DNA from: Labilithrix luteola
GTDB lineage: Bacteria; Myxococcota_A; Polyangia; Polyangiales; Polyangiaceae
DNA length: 64,000 nt
Direction: 5' to 3'
Assembly: GCF_001263205.1 (NCBI RefSeq)
Contig: NZ_CP012333.1
Span: 10,521,501 to 10,585,500 of the forward strand
Of the stretch, positions 1 through 9,134 are shown piece after piece. Positions within the stretch are counted from its first letter, which is position 1; each line of letters opens with the position of its first letter. The notes beneath the pieces are model-generated. The model worked only from the letters and a program-made list of their open reading frames with translations, made no database searches and was not told the origin of the DNA. Position numbers and translations under genes: made by a program.

Positions 1-2
1 CC

Positions 3-311
3 CGCGCGAAGCTTCGTGAAGTCTCCGAAGTCCCCGGGGAGGACGACCCGCGTGTCCCCTTCGTCCTCCCGACCGTCGAAGCCCGGCTCGATCGTGCCGT
101 TGCACGGCAGGCACTCGACGAAATTCTCGCCGGCATGTCGGATGAACGGCGTGCCGTCTTCGTCCTCGCTGTCTTCGAGGAGCACTCGCTCGCGGATATC
201 GCGACGACCTTGCAGATCCCAATCACGACGGTGGCATCGCGATTGAAGGCCGCACGCGAAGCGCTCGAGAGCGGCATCGCTCGGATTCGTGCACGAAGGC
301 AAGGAGTCTGA
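3..311 (+). CDS. RNA polymerase sigma factor, C-terminal part (truncated by window edge)
   Basis: The frame is open from the window edge to TGA at 309-311. The visible ~100 residues end in a sigma-70 region 4 helix-turn-helix: MSDERRAVFVLAVFEEHSLA, then DIATTLQIPITTVASRLKAA, the usual '-35 recognition' layout. The N-terminal region 2 lies outside the window. The stop is only two bases before the GTG of the next gene, so the two are almost certainly co-transcribed, the arrangement expected for an ECF-type sigma factor and its membrane regulator. The targets are unknown; the lipoprotein run downstream is a plausible one, by inference. Confidence 0.8.
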   Translation, partial: RAKLREVSEVPGEDDPRVPFVLPTVEARLDRAVARQALDEILAGMSDERRAVFVLAVFEEHSLADIATTLQIPITTVASRLKAAREALESGIARIRARRQGV

Positions 312-313
312 AC

Positions 314-1141
314 GTGGCCAAATTCGACATTGGGTCGCCCGACATCGGTGACGGCGATCCGCTGACCAACGAGATTCTCGACTCCGCGTTCGACGACGTG
401 CCTTCTGCCGGCGCGCGCGACCGATTGCTGGCGACGTTCGATCTGGCGCCGGCAGATGCAGGAACGAAGCAAGGTTCATCGCCCCAGGCTGTTTTCGGTG
501 GCCGGTATGCTCAGGTCGTCGGCCTCGCGCTGGCGATTGGTGCGACCGCGGCCGTGGTTTCGGTCGGATTGCGGGACCGAAATCCGAGCCACACGCCGGA
601 GGCGGACACGGTCGCCGCCATCGCGAATGTCGAAGGCACGACCTCACCTGCCTCCACGGAGAGCGTCGGTCATCCGCCCGCGGAGCCTGCTCGATCCGCG
701 CCAGTCTCGCCACTTGCCGTGTCGGCGCCGCCCGTGACGCATGAACGCGCGGATACACGACCCGAGAATCGGGCGAGGCCCACCGCACGTCTCACACCGG
801 CGGCGCCGGTCGCGCAGGCCCCGGAGGACGCGCGCGGATCTTCACTCGGTCGCGAAGTGGCACGCGTGACGGCCGCCCGCTCGGCACTCGCTGCGGGGGA
901 TGTCTCACGCACGCTCGCGCTGCTCGATTCGTACGACGCCGAGTTTCCCGCAGGCACGCTGGCGATCGAGGCCTCCGTCCTTCGCATCGAGGCGCTCGCG
1001 CGAAGCGGACGTAGAGACGAAGCGCGTCGCCTCGGTGATCAGTTTCTCGCTCAGCACCCGAGAGGGGCGTTTGCGCGCCGTGTCGAAAGCTCGCTGGAGC
1101 TCGCGTCTCCCGAGAACCACGAGTCGCCGCCCGCCCGCTGA
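314..1141 (+). CDS. Sigma-factor-linked single-pass membrane protein with TPR-like C-terminus
   Basis: 275 aa from a GTG two bases after the sigma-factor stop. The acidic N-terminal ~60 residues (FDIGSPDIGDGDPLTNEILD) would be cytoplasmic. One transmembrane helix follows at about residues 68-88 (VVGLALAIGATAAVVSVGL), then a Pro/Ala/Thr-rich linker (90-180) and a helical repeat region (185-265: ARSALAAGDVSRTLALLDSY, LRIEALARSGRRDEARRLGD) that reads like one or two TPRs. Proteins of this shape sit directly after ECF sigma factors in many myxobacteria. An anti-sigma or signal-relay role is inferred from position; there is no zinc-finger anti-sigma motif. Confidence 0.7.
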   Translation: MAKFDIGSPDIGDGDPLTNEILDSAFDDVPSAGARDRLLATFDLAPADAGTKQGSSPQAVFGGRYAQVVGLALAIGATAAVVSVGLRDRNPSHTPEADTVAAIANVEGTTSPASTESVGHPPAEPARSAPVSPLAVSAPPVTHERADTRPENRARPTARLTPAAPVAQAPEDARGSSLGREVARVTAARSALAAGDVSRTLALLDSYDAEFPAGTLAIEASVLRIEALARSGRRDEARRLGDQFLAQHPRGAFARRVESSLELASPENHESPPAR

Positions 1142-1176
1142 GCCTTTCCTCTCTTCCGTTCTCGAAGGAGCGTCAC

Positions 1177-2376
1177 GTGAGATTTCGCATCTTGGGGGCA
1201 ACCCTTGCCCTTGCGCTCGTATGCGCTGTCGCCTCGTCGTGCTCGAGCCCAGAATCGCTGGGCGCGGGGCTCGAGCCTCCGCTCGGCTTCGTGAGCGCCG
1301 ACGCAAGCACCGACGGCGACGCGACCGACACGAACGAGGCTGGGCGCACCTTGACCTCGTACTGTCCCTCGAACCAATGCCCGAAGGGCCGGACGAACTG
1401 CCCCACGTCGCGATTCCCCTGCGACGTCGACTTGCTGACGGACACGAACAATTGCGGGGCGTGCGGAGTCGTCTGTCCGTCGAATGGGAACGGCGCGACC
1501 TACGACTGCGTCAACGGCAAATGCGCGCTCACGTGCCAGACCTCTTCGTACGTCGGCGACTGTGACGGCATCGTCGACAACGGATGTGAAACGTCGTTGC
1601 TCACCAACGACAATTGCGTGACCTGCGGACGGAAATGCGACCCCGCCAAACCATGTGTCGACCGTGCATTCAACGACGTCGATTGCGGATGTCACGACGA
1701 TCAAACGTATTGTCCCGACGCCCCCTATTTGAAATGTATCGACACGCGTGCCGACGATACCAACTGCGGTGCCTGCGGGAACGTCTGCGATCCGACCGCG
1801 GGCGGTGCTCCGTCGTACCCCAATGCCTACTACGGCTGCGAGAAGAGCGCTTGCGGGGCCCTCAAGTGCGTTCCGTATACAGGTGATTGCGACAACGCCG
1901 TCACCAATGGGTGTGAGACGTCTCTCCTGACGAAGACGAATTGCGGTGGCTGCGGACTCGCGTGTCCGAGCGGTCAAGAGTGCCGGCTCAACGAATTCCA
2001 GCAGCCGACGTGCATGTGCCCGGAGGGCGAGACGTTCTGCGGCACCTGCATCACGCCCGAGCTCTGCATCGGGCGCTGCTACGATCTCACGTCGGAAAAG
2101 AGCGCCTGCGGCGCTTGTGGGAACCCCTGCACCTTCGATGGCAACCATGGCGCCGGAGCGTGTGTCTACGGCGTTTGCAAGTTGCGATGTTATCAGGGCT
2201 GGGCCGACTGCAACGGCAACTCCGGCGACAACTGCGAAGTCAACATCGACGCCGATCCCGAGAATTGCGGTGGATGCGGGATCGTCTGCGATGCCGTTGC
2301 GGGCCAGGCGTGCGTGGGTGGTCGATGCGTCGTCGAACCGTGCGACGAGGTCGACGCGGGAGGCGGGCCGAGATGA
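1177..2376 (+). CDS. MXAN_6577-like cysteine-rich lipoprotein
   Basis: 399 aa from GTG, with a lipoprotein signal peptide (MRFRILGATLALALVCAVASSC) and an Asp/Ala-rich spacer. The mature part carries about six copies of a cysteine module of the type NNCGACGNVC / NCGGCGLAC separated by 40-60 residues, with further CxC and CxxxC pairs. This matches the family of secreted Cys-rich repeat proteins typical of myxobacteria. The pattern suggests disulfide-bonded extracellular modules, and no enzyme motif is visible. Function is unknown; a surface or matrix role is inferred. Its stop overlaps the next start (ATGA). Confidence 0.8.
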   Translation: MRFRILGATLALALVCAVASSCSSPESLGAGLEPPLGFVSADASTDGDATDTNEAGRTLTSYCPSNQCPKGRTNCPTSRFPCDVDLLTDTNNCGACGVVCPSNGNGATYDCVNGKCALTCQTSSYVGDCDGIVDNGCETSLLTNDNCVTCGRKCDPAKPCVDRAFNDVDCGCHDDQTYCPDAPYLKCIDTRADDTNCGACGNVCDPTAGGAPSYPNAYYGCEKSACGALKCVPYTGDCDNAVTNGCETSLLTKTNCGGCGLACPSGQECRLNEFQQPTCMCPEGETFCGTCITPELCIGRCYDLTSEKSACGACGNPCTFDGNHGAGACVYGVCKLRCYQGWADCNGNSGDNCEVNIDADPENCGGCGIVCDAVAGQACVGGRCVVEPCDEVDAGGGPR

Positions 2377-3596
2377 GTTGGCGATGGTCGTTTCTTCTGT
2401 CGTGCGTAGCGACGTGCTCCGCCGCGGGCGCGCTCCTCGGGGCCTGTGCCACGGACGCTGCGCCCGAGCCTGACGCGTTCGATGCTGGCCCCGTCGATGG
2501 CGCGGTCGATTCGGAGACCGGGCGCGATGCGGATATCGATTCAGCGGACAGCGCAGCCTGCGTGGACTGCGAATACTTTCCCGCGACGTGCACGGACGAA
2601 GTGCTTTGCCCGAATGGTCCGTTCGACCCGTCGAATCCGGCTACCAGCCTCGATCGCCGCACGGAGATCTTCGTCATTCGCGGTCGCTCCCCGAGCGACG
2701 TCTGGGTCGCCGGCGCGGTCGGCGCGGTTGCCCACTTCGACGGCACGTCGTGGAAGCGCTCGGAGCTCGGAACGCAGGAGACGCAACGAACGCTTTGGCT
2801 CGGCGACTCTTGGGAGATGTCGTTCGGCTCTCCGATGAGCCTCTATACGCGCGGACTCGAGCTGGACGCCGGTGGTACCGATGCGGGTATCACCGCCGAC
2901 GGCTGGTCACCTCCTGTCGCCCCCGCCCTGCCCGCCGGCTTCGACCGCTACGGCACCAAACTCCGGGCGTCATGGTCGTCTCCTGGATCGGACACGCTCT
3001 GGTTGGCGATGATCTCCTCGTCGTGGAGCAGCGGCCTTTGGCGCTTGCGCAACGCTTCGTCGTCGAGCTTCGAGATCGTGGAAGGCATTCCGCCGTCGGC
3101 TTGCCAGGACGTCCCGTGCACACGCATGCTTGCCATTCATGGCGCCTCGCCGAGCACCCTCTGGGCGGTCGGCGAGCTCGGTGCAACCATTCGCGTGAGC
3201 GGGGCCGACGGCGATACGCCGACCGCCAAGCCGTTCAACTCGCAAACATCGAATGCGCTCAAGGGTGTTTGGGCTGCGTCGGATTCCGATGTCTGGTCCG
3301 TCGGGGCCGAAGGAGCGATTCGCCATTATCGAGGCGATCCGCACTCCTGGGACGTCGTCGCAGACGTCCCTACGAAGGTGTCCCTCAATGGCGTGTGGGG
3401 CACGTCTGCATCGGATATCTGGGCGGTCGGCGACGCCGGCGTCGTCCTTCATTACGACGGAAAGACGTGGGAGCGCATCCAGATCGCCGGGCTCGGATCG
3501 CTGCGGCCGAACCTCTATTCCGTTTGGTCGCCTGGGCTCGGCCACGTCTGGATCGCCGGTCAAGGCGTTGTCGTATCGCTCGGAGGAAAACCATGA
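2373..3596 (+). CDS. Lipoprotein with WVAG/WAVG propeller-type repeats
   Basis: 407 aa. The ATG overlaps the preceding TGA by 4 bp. Signal peptide ends at a lipobox-like LGAC and is followed by an Asp/Ala-rich linker. The body has repeated blade-like units: DVWVAGAVGAVAHFDGTSW, TLWAVGELGATIRV, DVWSVGAEGAIRHY and DIWAVGDAGVVLHYDGKTW. Such repeats form beta-propellers in many myxobacterial exported proteins. No catalytic residues are recognised. It is the second of five consecutive exported repeat proteins, each translationally coupled to the next, so the products may act together at the cell surface (inference). Confidence 0.75.
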   Translation: MSWRWSFLLSCVATCSAAGALLGACATDAAPEPDAFDAGPVDGAVDSETGRDADIDSADSAACVDCEYFPATCTDEVLCPNGPFDPSNPATSLDRRTEIFVIRGRSPSDVWVAGAVGAVAHFDGTSWKRSELGTQETQRTLWLGDSWEMSFGSPMSLYTRGLELDAGGTDAGITADGWSPPVAPALPAGFDRYGTKLRASWSSPGSDTLWLAMISSSWSSGLWRLRNASSSSFEIVEGIPPSACQDVPCTRMLAIHGASPSTLWAVGELGATIRVSGADGDTPTAKPFNSQTSNALKGVWAASDSDVWSVGAEGAIRHYRGDPHSWDVVADVPTKVSLNGVWGTSASDIWAVGDAGVVLHYDGKTWERIQIAGLGSLRPNLYSVWSPGLGHVWIAGQGVVVSLGGKP

Positions 3597-4878
3597 CCGG
3601 CCTACGTTACGTTGCCCTTGCATCGGTCGCGCTCGGGGCCGGCATGGCGTGCGCCACGTCGACGGACGAGGCGCCGGCCTCTTCTCCCAGCAGGCCGATC
3701 GACCCGCAAGTTCCTCCCGAGGGCGCCGTCGACGCGGCGGTCGAAGATGCAGGACCGCCCGGCCCGGCGGCATGCAGCGGGGCCGGATGGTGCGTGACGT
3801 CACTGCCCGACGCCGATCTGGTGTTGAGAGACATCTGGCCGTTCCAGGGCCGCGCGTTCGCCGTCGCGGAGAGCGCCACGCTCGGTGTCAAAGTCCTCTC
3901 CTGGGACGACGCCGATCCTCGATGGCAGTACATCGATGACAATACCCAGAACGAGAACGGCTTCGGCAAATACGTAGGCGGGATATGGGCGCCGAACGAA
4001 AACGAGATCTACTTCGGAGTTGCACCCGGATATGTCTATCACGGGAAGCGCGCACCATCTCCGCCGGCGGCGTGGACTTGGGAACGAACTCGGCTTCCAA
4101 CCGGAGCCAGCGCTGATTCGAACGTCGATCCGGCCCTTCTCCGCACGGACTTTCGTGCTTTCGGAGTCTGGGGGACCGGCGCCGACGACGTCTATGCCTG
4201 GTACGGGAATACGGTTTTCCACAGGACGAGTGTCGACGGAGGCCGGCCCGAATGGGTCACGGAATATGTCGCCGACGACGTCGATTCTCCTTGGGAGAGC
4301 CTCTCGATCGTCAGCATGGGCGGTTCGGACAAGGACGATATCTGGGTTGCCGGGGGAGAGGGACCGATCCGGTCTTCAGCTGTCCCATCCTCGTTCGGAA
4401 GACGCCCGGCGGATATCGAAGAATCGTCGACGGATCGATCAACTTCGACTTCTCCGATCCCTGCTTGGCTCGTGAGGGGAGCATCGCTCTCGGAGGAGGC
4501 GGCTGGCTGACCGACATCCAACCGGCCGGCGCTCGACGCGTCGTCGGCCTTCGTGGCGGCGACACGGTCGTACGAATCACGGAGGAGGACGACGGCGGCT
4601 ACGCGACGCAAACCACCACCCTTCCGATGACGGCTCCGACCGGTGCCGCTGTCTCGGGCTTCTATTCACTCTGGGCCGATGACGACGATGCGTGGCTGAG
4701 CGGCTGGGGACTCGTGCTCCACGGACCGACGACGGGAGACGCCGGTGCGTACGAGGTCTCGACGGTCGCGCTTACCGGAGCCCCGCTCAATCGTCCGCTC
4801 TTCCGTATTCGGGGCACTGCCAATGACAACCTCTGGGCCATCGGAGTTCGCTATGCGCTTCACAAGACGACTCCGTAA
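3593..4878 (+). CDS. Propeller-repeat lipoprotein, interrupted by a frameshift near 4354
   Basis: Starts at an ATG overlapping the previous stop (ATGA), with a lipoprotein signal peptide ending in GAGMAC. The original frame runs through blades such as VWGTGADDVYAWYGNTVFH and DDIWVAGGEGPI but then loses protein-like character and stops at 4510. From about 4360 a second frame continues with related content (FSLWADDDDAWLSGWG-type and DNLWAIGVRYALH blades) to TAA at 4876-4878. Adding one G to the G5 run at 4352-4356 joins both halves into one ~428-aa protein. It is either a sequencing/assembly indel or a recently broken gene. The next gene starts inside its 3' end. Confidence 0.7.
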
Positions 4879-6226
4879 GCGCCGCTCATCGAGCCTCATC
4901 GGCATCGCCTCGCTGCTAGGGATGGTCAGCATCGTCGCGAGCTGCTCGAGCAGTGAAGACGCGCCTGTCACCGAAGCCCAGGCAGATGCATCGGCGAACA
5001 CCGGGGACGCCTCCGAACCAAAGGAGGATGGAAACGCGCCGCCCGCCCGTGACGCAGGGCTCGTCGATGCTGCTCCGCTGCCCATCGTGTGCGCCTCGTC
5101 TTCGTGCGCGAAGTCGCTCGTGACGACGCTGGGCGCGAACCACGAAGATAGTCTGAGCGAGGGCTTTTGCGCGCTTCTCGAGGACGGGACGGTCTCGTGC
5201 TGGGGAGCGAACAATGCCGGACAGCTCGGTCGCGGCGAAGAGGCCGGGACACTCGAGGGAAGCTCCACAGCCGCGCGCGTTCTTGGGCTCTCCGGCATCG
5301 TCGATCTGGATCACACGTGCGCGATCGACAAGGACGGTGGCACCTGGTGTTGGGGGACCGGGCCGTTCCTTCGTGACGACGCCGGGAAGGTCACGACGGA
5401 ACGCTCGCCCATCAAGCTCACGCTGCCTCCTGCCACGCGGGTGGGACTCGGCAGTCTCGTCGCCTGCATCACCGCTGCCGAAGGGGTTCTCTGTTGGGGC
5501 AACAACCTCCAGGGTCAGCTCGCGCCGTTCGACACGACCCCGCGCTCGGCGCTGCGTGGCCCGCAGCGGCTCGACCTCCCACCTGGCGCCGCTGTTCGCC
5601 AGCTCGCCGTCGGCGACGCCACGTTCATCGTTCGCGAAGACGGCACGATGGTCAGTGTGGGGGCCAATCCTCCGCTCGGCCGCGTCACTTCGTTGTTCCC
5701 AGACCCCTATCCTGCCGACATCGCGCTGAGCGGCGTCCTCTCCGTCGATGTCGCGACGGACAACGCATGCGCAACGGCGGGCGGCACGGGGTATTGCTGG
5801 GGCGCGGTGATTCCGAAACCGGACGACATGCCCGGCGATCTCAGTCGTGCGTTTCCCAAGCCGATCATGGCGCCCGAGCCCATCGTCCAGATCGCAACGA
5901 CGCGTACGCTCGTCGTGGGCGAGTTCGGCGATCCCATCGTGCTGCCGTACCGATGGTGCGCTGCGACAGTCTCCGGAGCGGTCTATTGCTGGGGCTTGAA
6001 CGAGAGTGGCCAGGCCGGCGACGGAACGAAGGACTATGCCTTCGATGCCGTGCGTGTAACCGGCCTCCCCGAGCGGGCAGCCCAGGTGAGAACGACCCGG
6101 AACACGACGTGCGCGCTCCTCACGAGCGGGAAGATCTACTGCTGGGGGAGCAACTTCGACGGTCAGCTCGGGAATGGAAAGGTCAAGGGCGTCAGCTCCG
6201 TTCCCGAAGAGGTGGTCTTGCCATGA
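4853..6226 (+). CDS. RCC1-repeat lipoprotein
   Basis: 457 aa. The ATG at 4853 gives a clean signal peptide (MRFTRRLRKRRSSSLIGIAS...) ending in a VASC lipobox; the frame is open upstream, but that stretch is not signal-like and overlaps the previous gene further. About seven RCC1-type blades are visible: SCWGANNAGQLGRG, WCWGTGPF, LCWGNNLQGQLAP, YCWGAVIP, YCWGLNESGQAGDGT and YCWGSNFDGQLGNGK, with CAL or CAI motifs between them. RCC1 folds are seven-bladed propellers. In bacteria these exported versions have no established biochemical role. The stop overlaps the next ATG. Confidence 0.85.
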   Translation: MRFTRRLRKRRSSSLIGIASLLGMVSIVASCSSSEDAPVTEAQADASANTGDASEPKEDGNAPPARDAGLVDAAPLPIVCASSSCAKSLVTTLGANHEDSLSEGFCALLEDGTVSCWGANNAGQLGRGEEAGTLEGSSTAARVLGLSGIVDLDHTCAIDKDGGTWCWGTGPFLRDDAGKVTTERSPIKLTLPPATRVGLGSLVACITAAEGVLCWGNNLQGQLAPFDTTPRSALRGPQRLDLPPGAAVRQLAVGDATFIVREDGTMVSVGANPPLGRVTSLFPDPYPADIALSGVLSVDVATDNACATAGGTGYCWGAVIPKPDDMPGDLSRAFPKPIMAPEPIVQIATTRTLVVGEFGDPIVLPYRWCAATVSGAVYCWGLNESGQAGDGTKDYAFDAVRVTGLPERAAQVRTTRNTTCALLTSGKIYCWGSNFDGQLGNGKVKGVSSVPEEVVLP

Positions 6227-8025
6227 GCGCTTCGATTCGCGCATCCCTTCCCGGCATCGCCGGGTTCTCGATCATCGGTCTCGCGATCCTCACTGCCGGT
6301 AGCGCGTGCAGCGACGATCGCGGCGGCTTCGACCCCACGCCGCCCGGCTTCGCGATGGAGACGGACGCGGGGGAATGTCCGTTTCAGTGTTCCCTCGACG
6401 GTCGCTCGGTCATTCGCGCCTGCAGCGGGGAGATCGTCGAGACGTGCCCGTCGGATCGCGCGTGCGGTGCCGCACTCTGCCAGGAGCCGTGCGCCGCGGC
6501 CGCCGCCGATCGGAGCTCGAATGGTTGCGACTTCTATTTTCAGATACCGCGCTACGATGCGCAGTTGTTCGATCAGTCGTGCTACGCGGCCTTCATCGTC
6601 AACACATCGATTCAGCCGGTCGATGTGACGCTCGAATACGACGGCAAAGCGCTCGATATCTCGAAGTCGCTCTTTCGCACGAATCCGGGTGACGCAACGC
6701 TGATGGCGCACACCGGTCCCATCAATCCAGGTGAGAGCGCCGTCCTCTTCGTCTCCGACCGCGATCCGACCGTTCCGCACGTCACCGATCCTCTCGCCCA
6801 GGCCTTTCGCGCGCGCAAAGCGTGTCCGCCGGGAGTCGTCCCTGCGCTCCTCGCGGACATCGGGGGAGGCACGCGAATCGGACCGGCATTCCGAGTGACG
6901 ACGAACGTGCCCATCGGGCTCACGGCGATGTATCCGTTCGGCGGCGCGACGAGCTACATCCCCACGGCAACGCTCCTCCTGCCCGTACCGACATGGGCGA
7001 AGGAGCATATTCTCGTCAATGGATGGGAAGCCAACGTCGCCGCGCCCGGCGCGCAGTTCATCGCCTCCGAAGACGCCACCGAAGTGACGATTGTGCCGAC
7101 GCACGACATCCAGAACGGCACCGGCGTCCAAGGGGCGCTCGCAGGGACGGCCGCGAAGTACCGCCTCGACAAAGGACAATACCTCCAGTTTTCACAGGTC
7201 GACGAGCTCTCGGGAAGCATCGTTGAAGCGAACAAGCCGATCGCGGCGTTCGGCGGTCACGCGTGTTCGAACGTTCCGTCGGAGGGCAACACCGGCGACG
7301 CGTTCCATCAGCAGATCCCGCCCTTCGAGCAATGGGGATCGGAGTACGTTGGCGTGGGTTATCGACCGCGCGCCGGCAACGAGCACGAGCCGATGGCGTA
7401 CCGCATCGTGGCCGCCCGGGATGGGACGCGGCTCGACTACGATCCCGCGATCCCGCCCGGCGCTCCGACAGAGATGTCCGCCGGCGAAGTGGTGACGTTT
7501 CGTTCGGGAACGGGCGACGCGTTCGTCGTTCGAACGCAGGACGCGGAGCATCCCGTCTACCTCGCCGCGTACATGACCAGCAGCACGGTCGCCTACGACA
7601 ACATGAGCTACGGCGCCATCGGCGATCCGGAGTTCGTCAACGTGATTCCCACCGGCCAATACTTGAGTTCGTACAGCTTCTACGCCGATCCGACGTATGG
7701 CGACGCCTCGCTCGTCATCGTGAGAGCGAAGCGGAGAGGCGTCTTCGAAGATGTCTGGCTCGAATGCGCCGGCGGGAATCTGACCGACTTCCGACCGATC
7801 GGGACGCGCGGAGACTACGAGTTCACGCGTGTCGACCTGGCGAAGAATCGCGGACCCGGCCAACGGTTCGGCGATCACGTGTGCCAAAATGGCCTCCAGC
7901 GCACGAAAAGCGAGGGCCCGTTCACGGCGACGATCTGGGGCTGGGACTACGCCGCGAGCTATGCGTATCCCGGTGGAATGGCGCAACGAAAGCTCGTCGC
8001 GACGCCGCTCGTCCCGGTTCGCTAG
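6223..8025 (+). CDS. IgGFc-binding-protein-type secreted lipoprotein
   Basis: 600 aa, with ATG overlapping the previous stop. The signal peptide ends at TAGSAC, followed by a small Cys-rich segment (CPFQCSLDGRSVIRAC ... CGAALCQEPC). The remainder (about residues 110-600) resembles the IgGFc-binding N-terminal domain found in large adhesive proteins, e.g. FIVNTSIQPVDVTLEY, FIASEDATEVTIVPTHDI, QYLQFSQVDELSGSIVEANK and IAAFGGHACSNVP. Members in predatory and social deltaproteobacteria are exported. An adhesive role is inferred from the family. It closes the overlapping lipoprotein run that began at 1177. Confidence 0.8.
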   Translation: MSASIRASLPGIAGFSIIGLAILTAGSACSDDRGGFDPTPPGFAMETDAGECPFQCSLDGRSVIRACSGEIVETCPSDRACGAALCQEPCAAAAADRSSNGCDFYFQIPRYDAQLFDQSCYAAFIVNTSIQPVDVTLEYDGKALDISKSLFRTNPGDATLMAHTGPINPGESAVLFVSDRDPTVPHVTDPLAQAFRARKACPPGVVPALLADIGGGTRIGPAFRVTTNVPIGLTAMYPFGGATSYIPTATLLLPVPTWAKEHILVNGWEANVAAPGAQFIASEDATEVTIVPTHDIQNGTGVQGALAGTAAKYRLDKGQYLQFSQVDELSGSIVEANKPIAAFGGHACSNVPSEGNTGDAFHQQIPPFEQWGSEYVGVGYRPRAGNEHEPMAYRIVAARDGTRLDYDPAIPPGAPTEMSAGEVVTFRSGTGDAFVVRTQDAEHPVYLAAYMTSSTVAYDNMSYGAIGDPEFVNVIPTGQYLSSYSFYADPTYGDASLVIVRAKRRGVFEDVWLECAGGNLTDFRPIGTRGDYEFTRVDLAKNRGPGQRFGDHVCQNGLQRTKSEGPFTATIWGWDYAASYAYPGGMAQRKLVATPLVPVR

Positions 8026-8104
8026 CGAATCGTCCGGAGCCTCCTCGCGCTCGCGACAGCGAAGCGGACAGCTGCACGTCGATGCCATCGGCTAAACTGA
8101 TGGC

Positions 8105-9007
8105 ATGGCCGCCGCGCACGAGCTCGAGCCCGTTCTCCTCTCGACCTTCCTCGCCGTGCTCGACGCGGGCCGGGTTTCTGCCGCCGCGCGTACGCTCCAC
8201 CTCTCGCAGCCCGCGGTCACGGCGCAGCTGCGCAAGCTCGAGGAGGCGCTTGGTACATCGCTCTTCCTCCGCTCGGTCCACGGCGTCACTCCGACCGAGG
8301 CAGGGCTTCGCTTCGCCGAGCACGCTCGCGGCGTGCGGCGGGCCCTCGAAGACGCGGTCGCGGCCGTGGCGAAGACGAGCGAGCCCGGAGGCGAGCTCCT
8401 CGTAGGCGCGAGCACCACCATCGCCGCGCACGTCTTGCCATCGCTGCTCGCAGGATTTCGCGCGACCCATCGTGACGTCACGCTGCGCGTCCGCGTCGGG
8501 AACACCGAGCAGGTCGTCGACGACGTACGGAGCGGGCGCGCCCCCTTCGGGCTCGTCGAAGGCCACGCCCGCGCCGCCGGCGTTCGGCTCGAACCATTCC
8601 TCGACGACGAGATCATCGTGGTCGTCGGGCGTGACTCGTCCTTCGTCGTTCGCAAAGCCAAAGACCTCGAGTCGGTTCCCCTCCTCGTTCGCGAGCCTGG
8701 GTCAGGAACGCGCGCCGTCGTCGAGCGGGCGCTTGCCAAGGCGGGTGTGAAGCGGCGTTCGATCCGCGACCGCGACGTGGAGCTTGCCAGCACCGAAGCG
8801 ATCCTGGGCGGCGCCGTCGCCGGACTGGGCGCGGCGTTCGTGTCCCGCGTCTCGGCACGGGCGCACCTGGCCGCCGGACTCGTGCGCGAAGTGCCGGGCC
8901 TCGATCTGGTCGTGCGACGCACGTTCCGCTGGGCCCTCCCCGCCGGAGCGCTGTCCGGCACCGCTGCGAAGTTCTACGCCTACGCCCAGCGGTCGCGGCC
9001 CGTTTGA
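8105..9007 (+). CDS. LysR-family transcriptional regulator
   Basis: 300 aa. The N-terminal winged helix-turn-helix is clear (FLAVLDAGRVSAAARTLHLS, QPAVTAQLRKLEEALGTSLF). The rest is a LysR substrate-binding domain with the usual two halves (GELLVGASTTIAAHVLPSLL, then LLVREPGSGTRAVVERAL). The PGSGTR segment recalls CysB/CbbR-like members, but the effector cannot be read from sequence. It stands alone on this strand between two lipoprotein genes, with no divergent partner, so its targets are unclear. Confidence 0.9.
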   Translation: MAAAHELEPVLLSTFLAVLDAGRVSAAARTLHLSQPAVTAQLRKLEEALGTSLFLRSVHGVTPTEAGLRFAEHARGVRRALEDAVAAVAKTSEPGGELLVGASTTIAAHVLPSLLAGFRATHRDVTLRVRVGNTEQVVDDVRSGRAPFGLVEGHARAAGVRLEPFLDDEIIVVVGRDSSFVVRKAKDLESVPLLVREPGSGTRAVVERALAKAGVKRRSIRDRDVELASTEAILGGAVAGLGAAFVSRVSARAHLAAGLVREVPGLDLVVRRTFRWALPAGALSGTAAKFYAYAQRSRPV

Positions 9008-9134
9008 CGTGCTAGGTCATGGCTCGCGCACGAAACCGAAAAATCGTCTCGGGGCCGTGCCCAAAGGCCAGGCCCGGCGGTCCCAACCATCTGACCAACA
9101 CAACGGGATGACGAACACCCCGCGAAAGGAACCG

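Noticed and set aside
1051..2148. Minus-strand frame opposite the cysteine-repeat protein
   Set aside because: Shadow frame with Arg/Ala-rich composition; the plus strand has signal peptide and NCGACG repeats.
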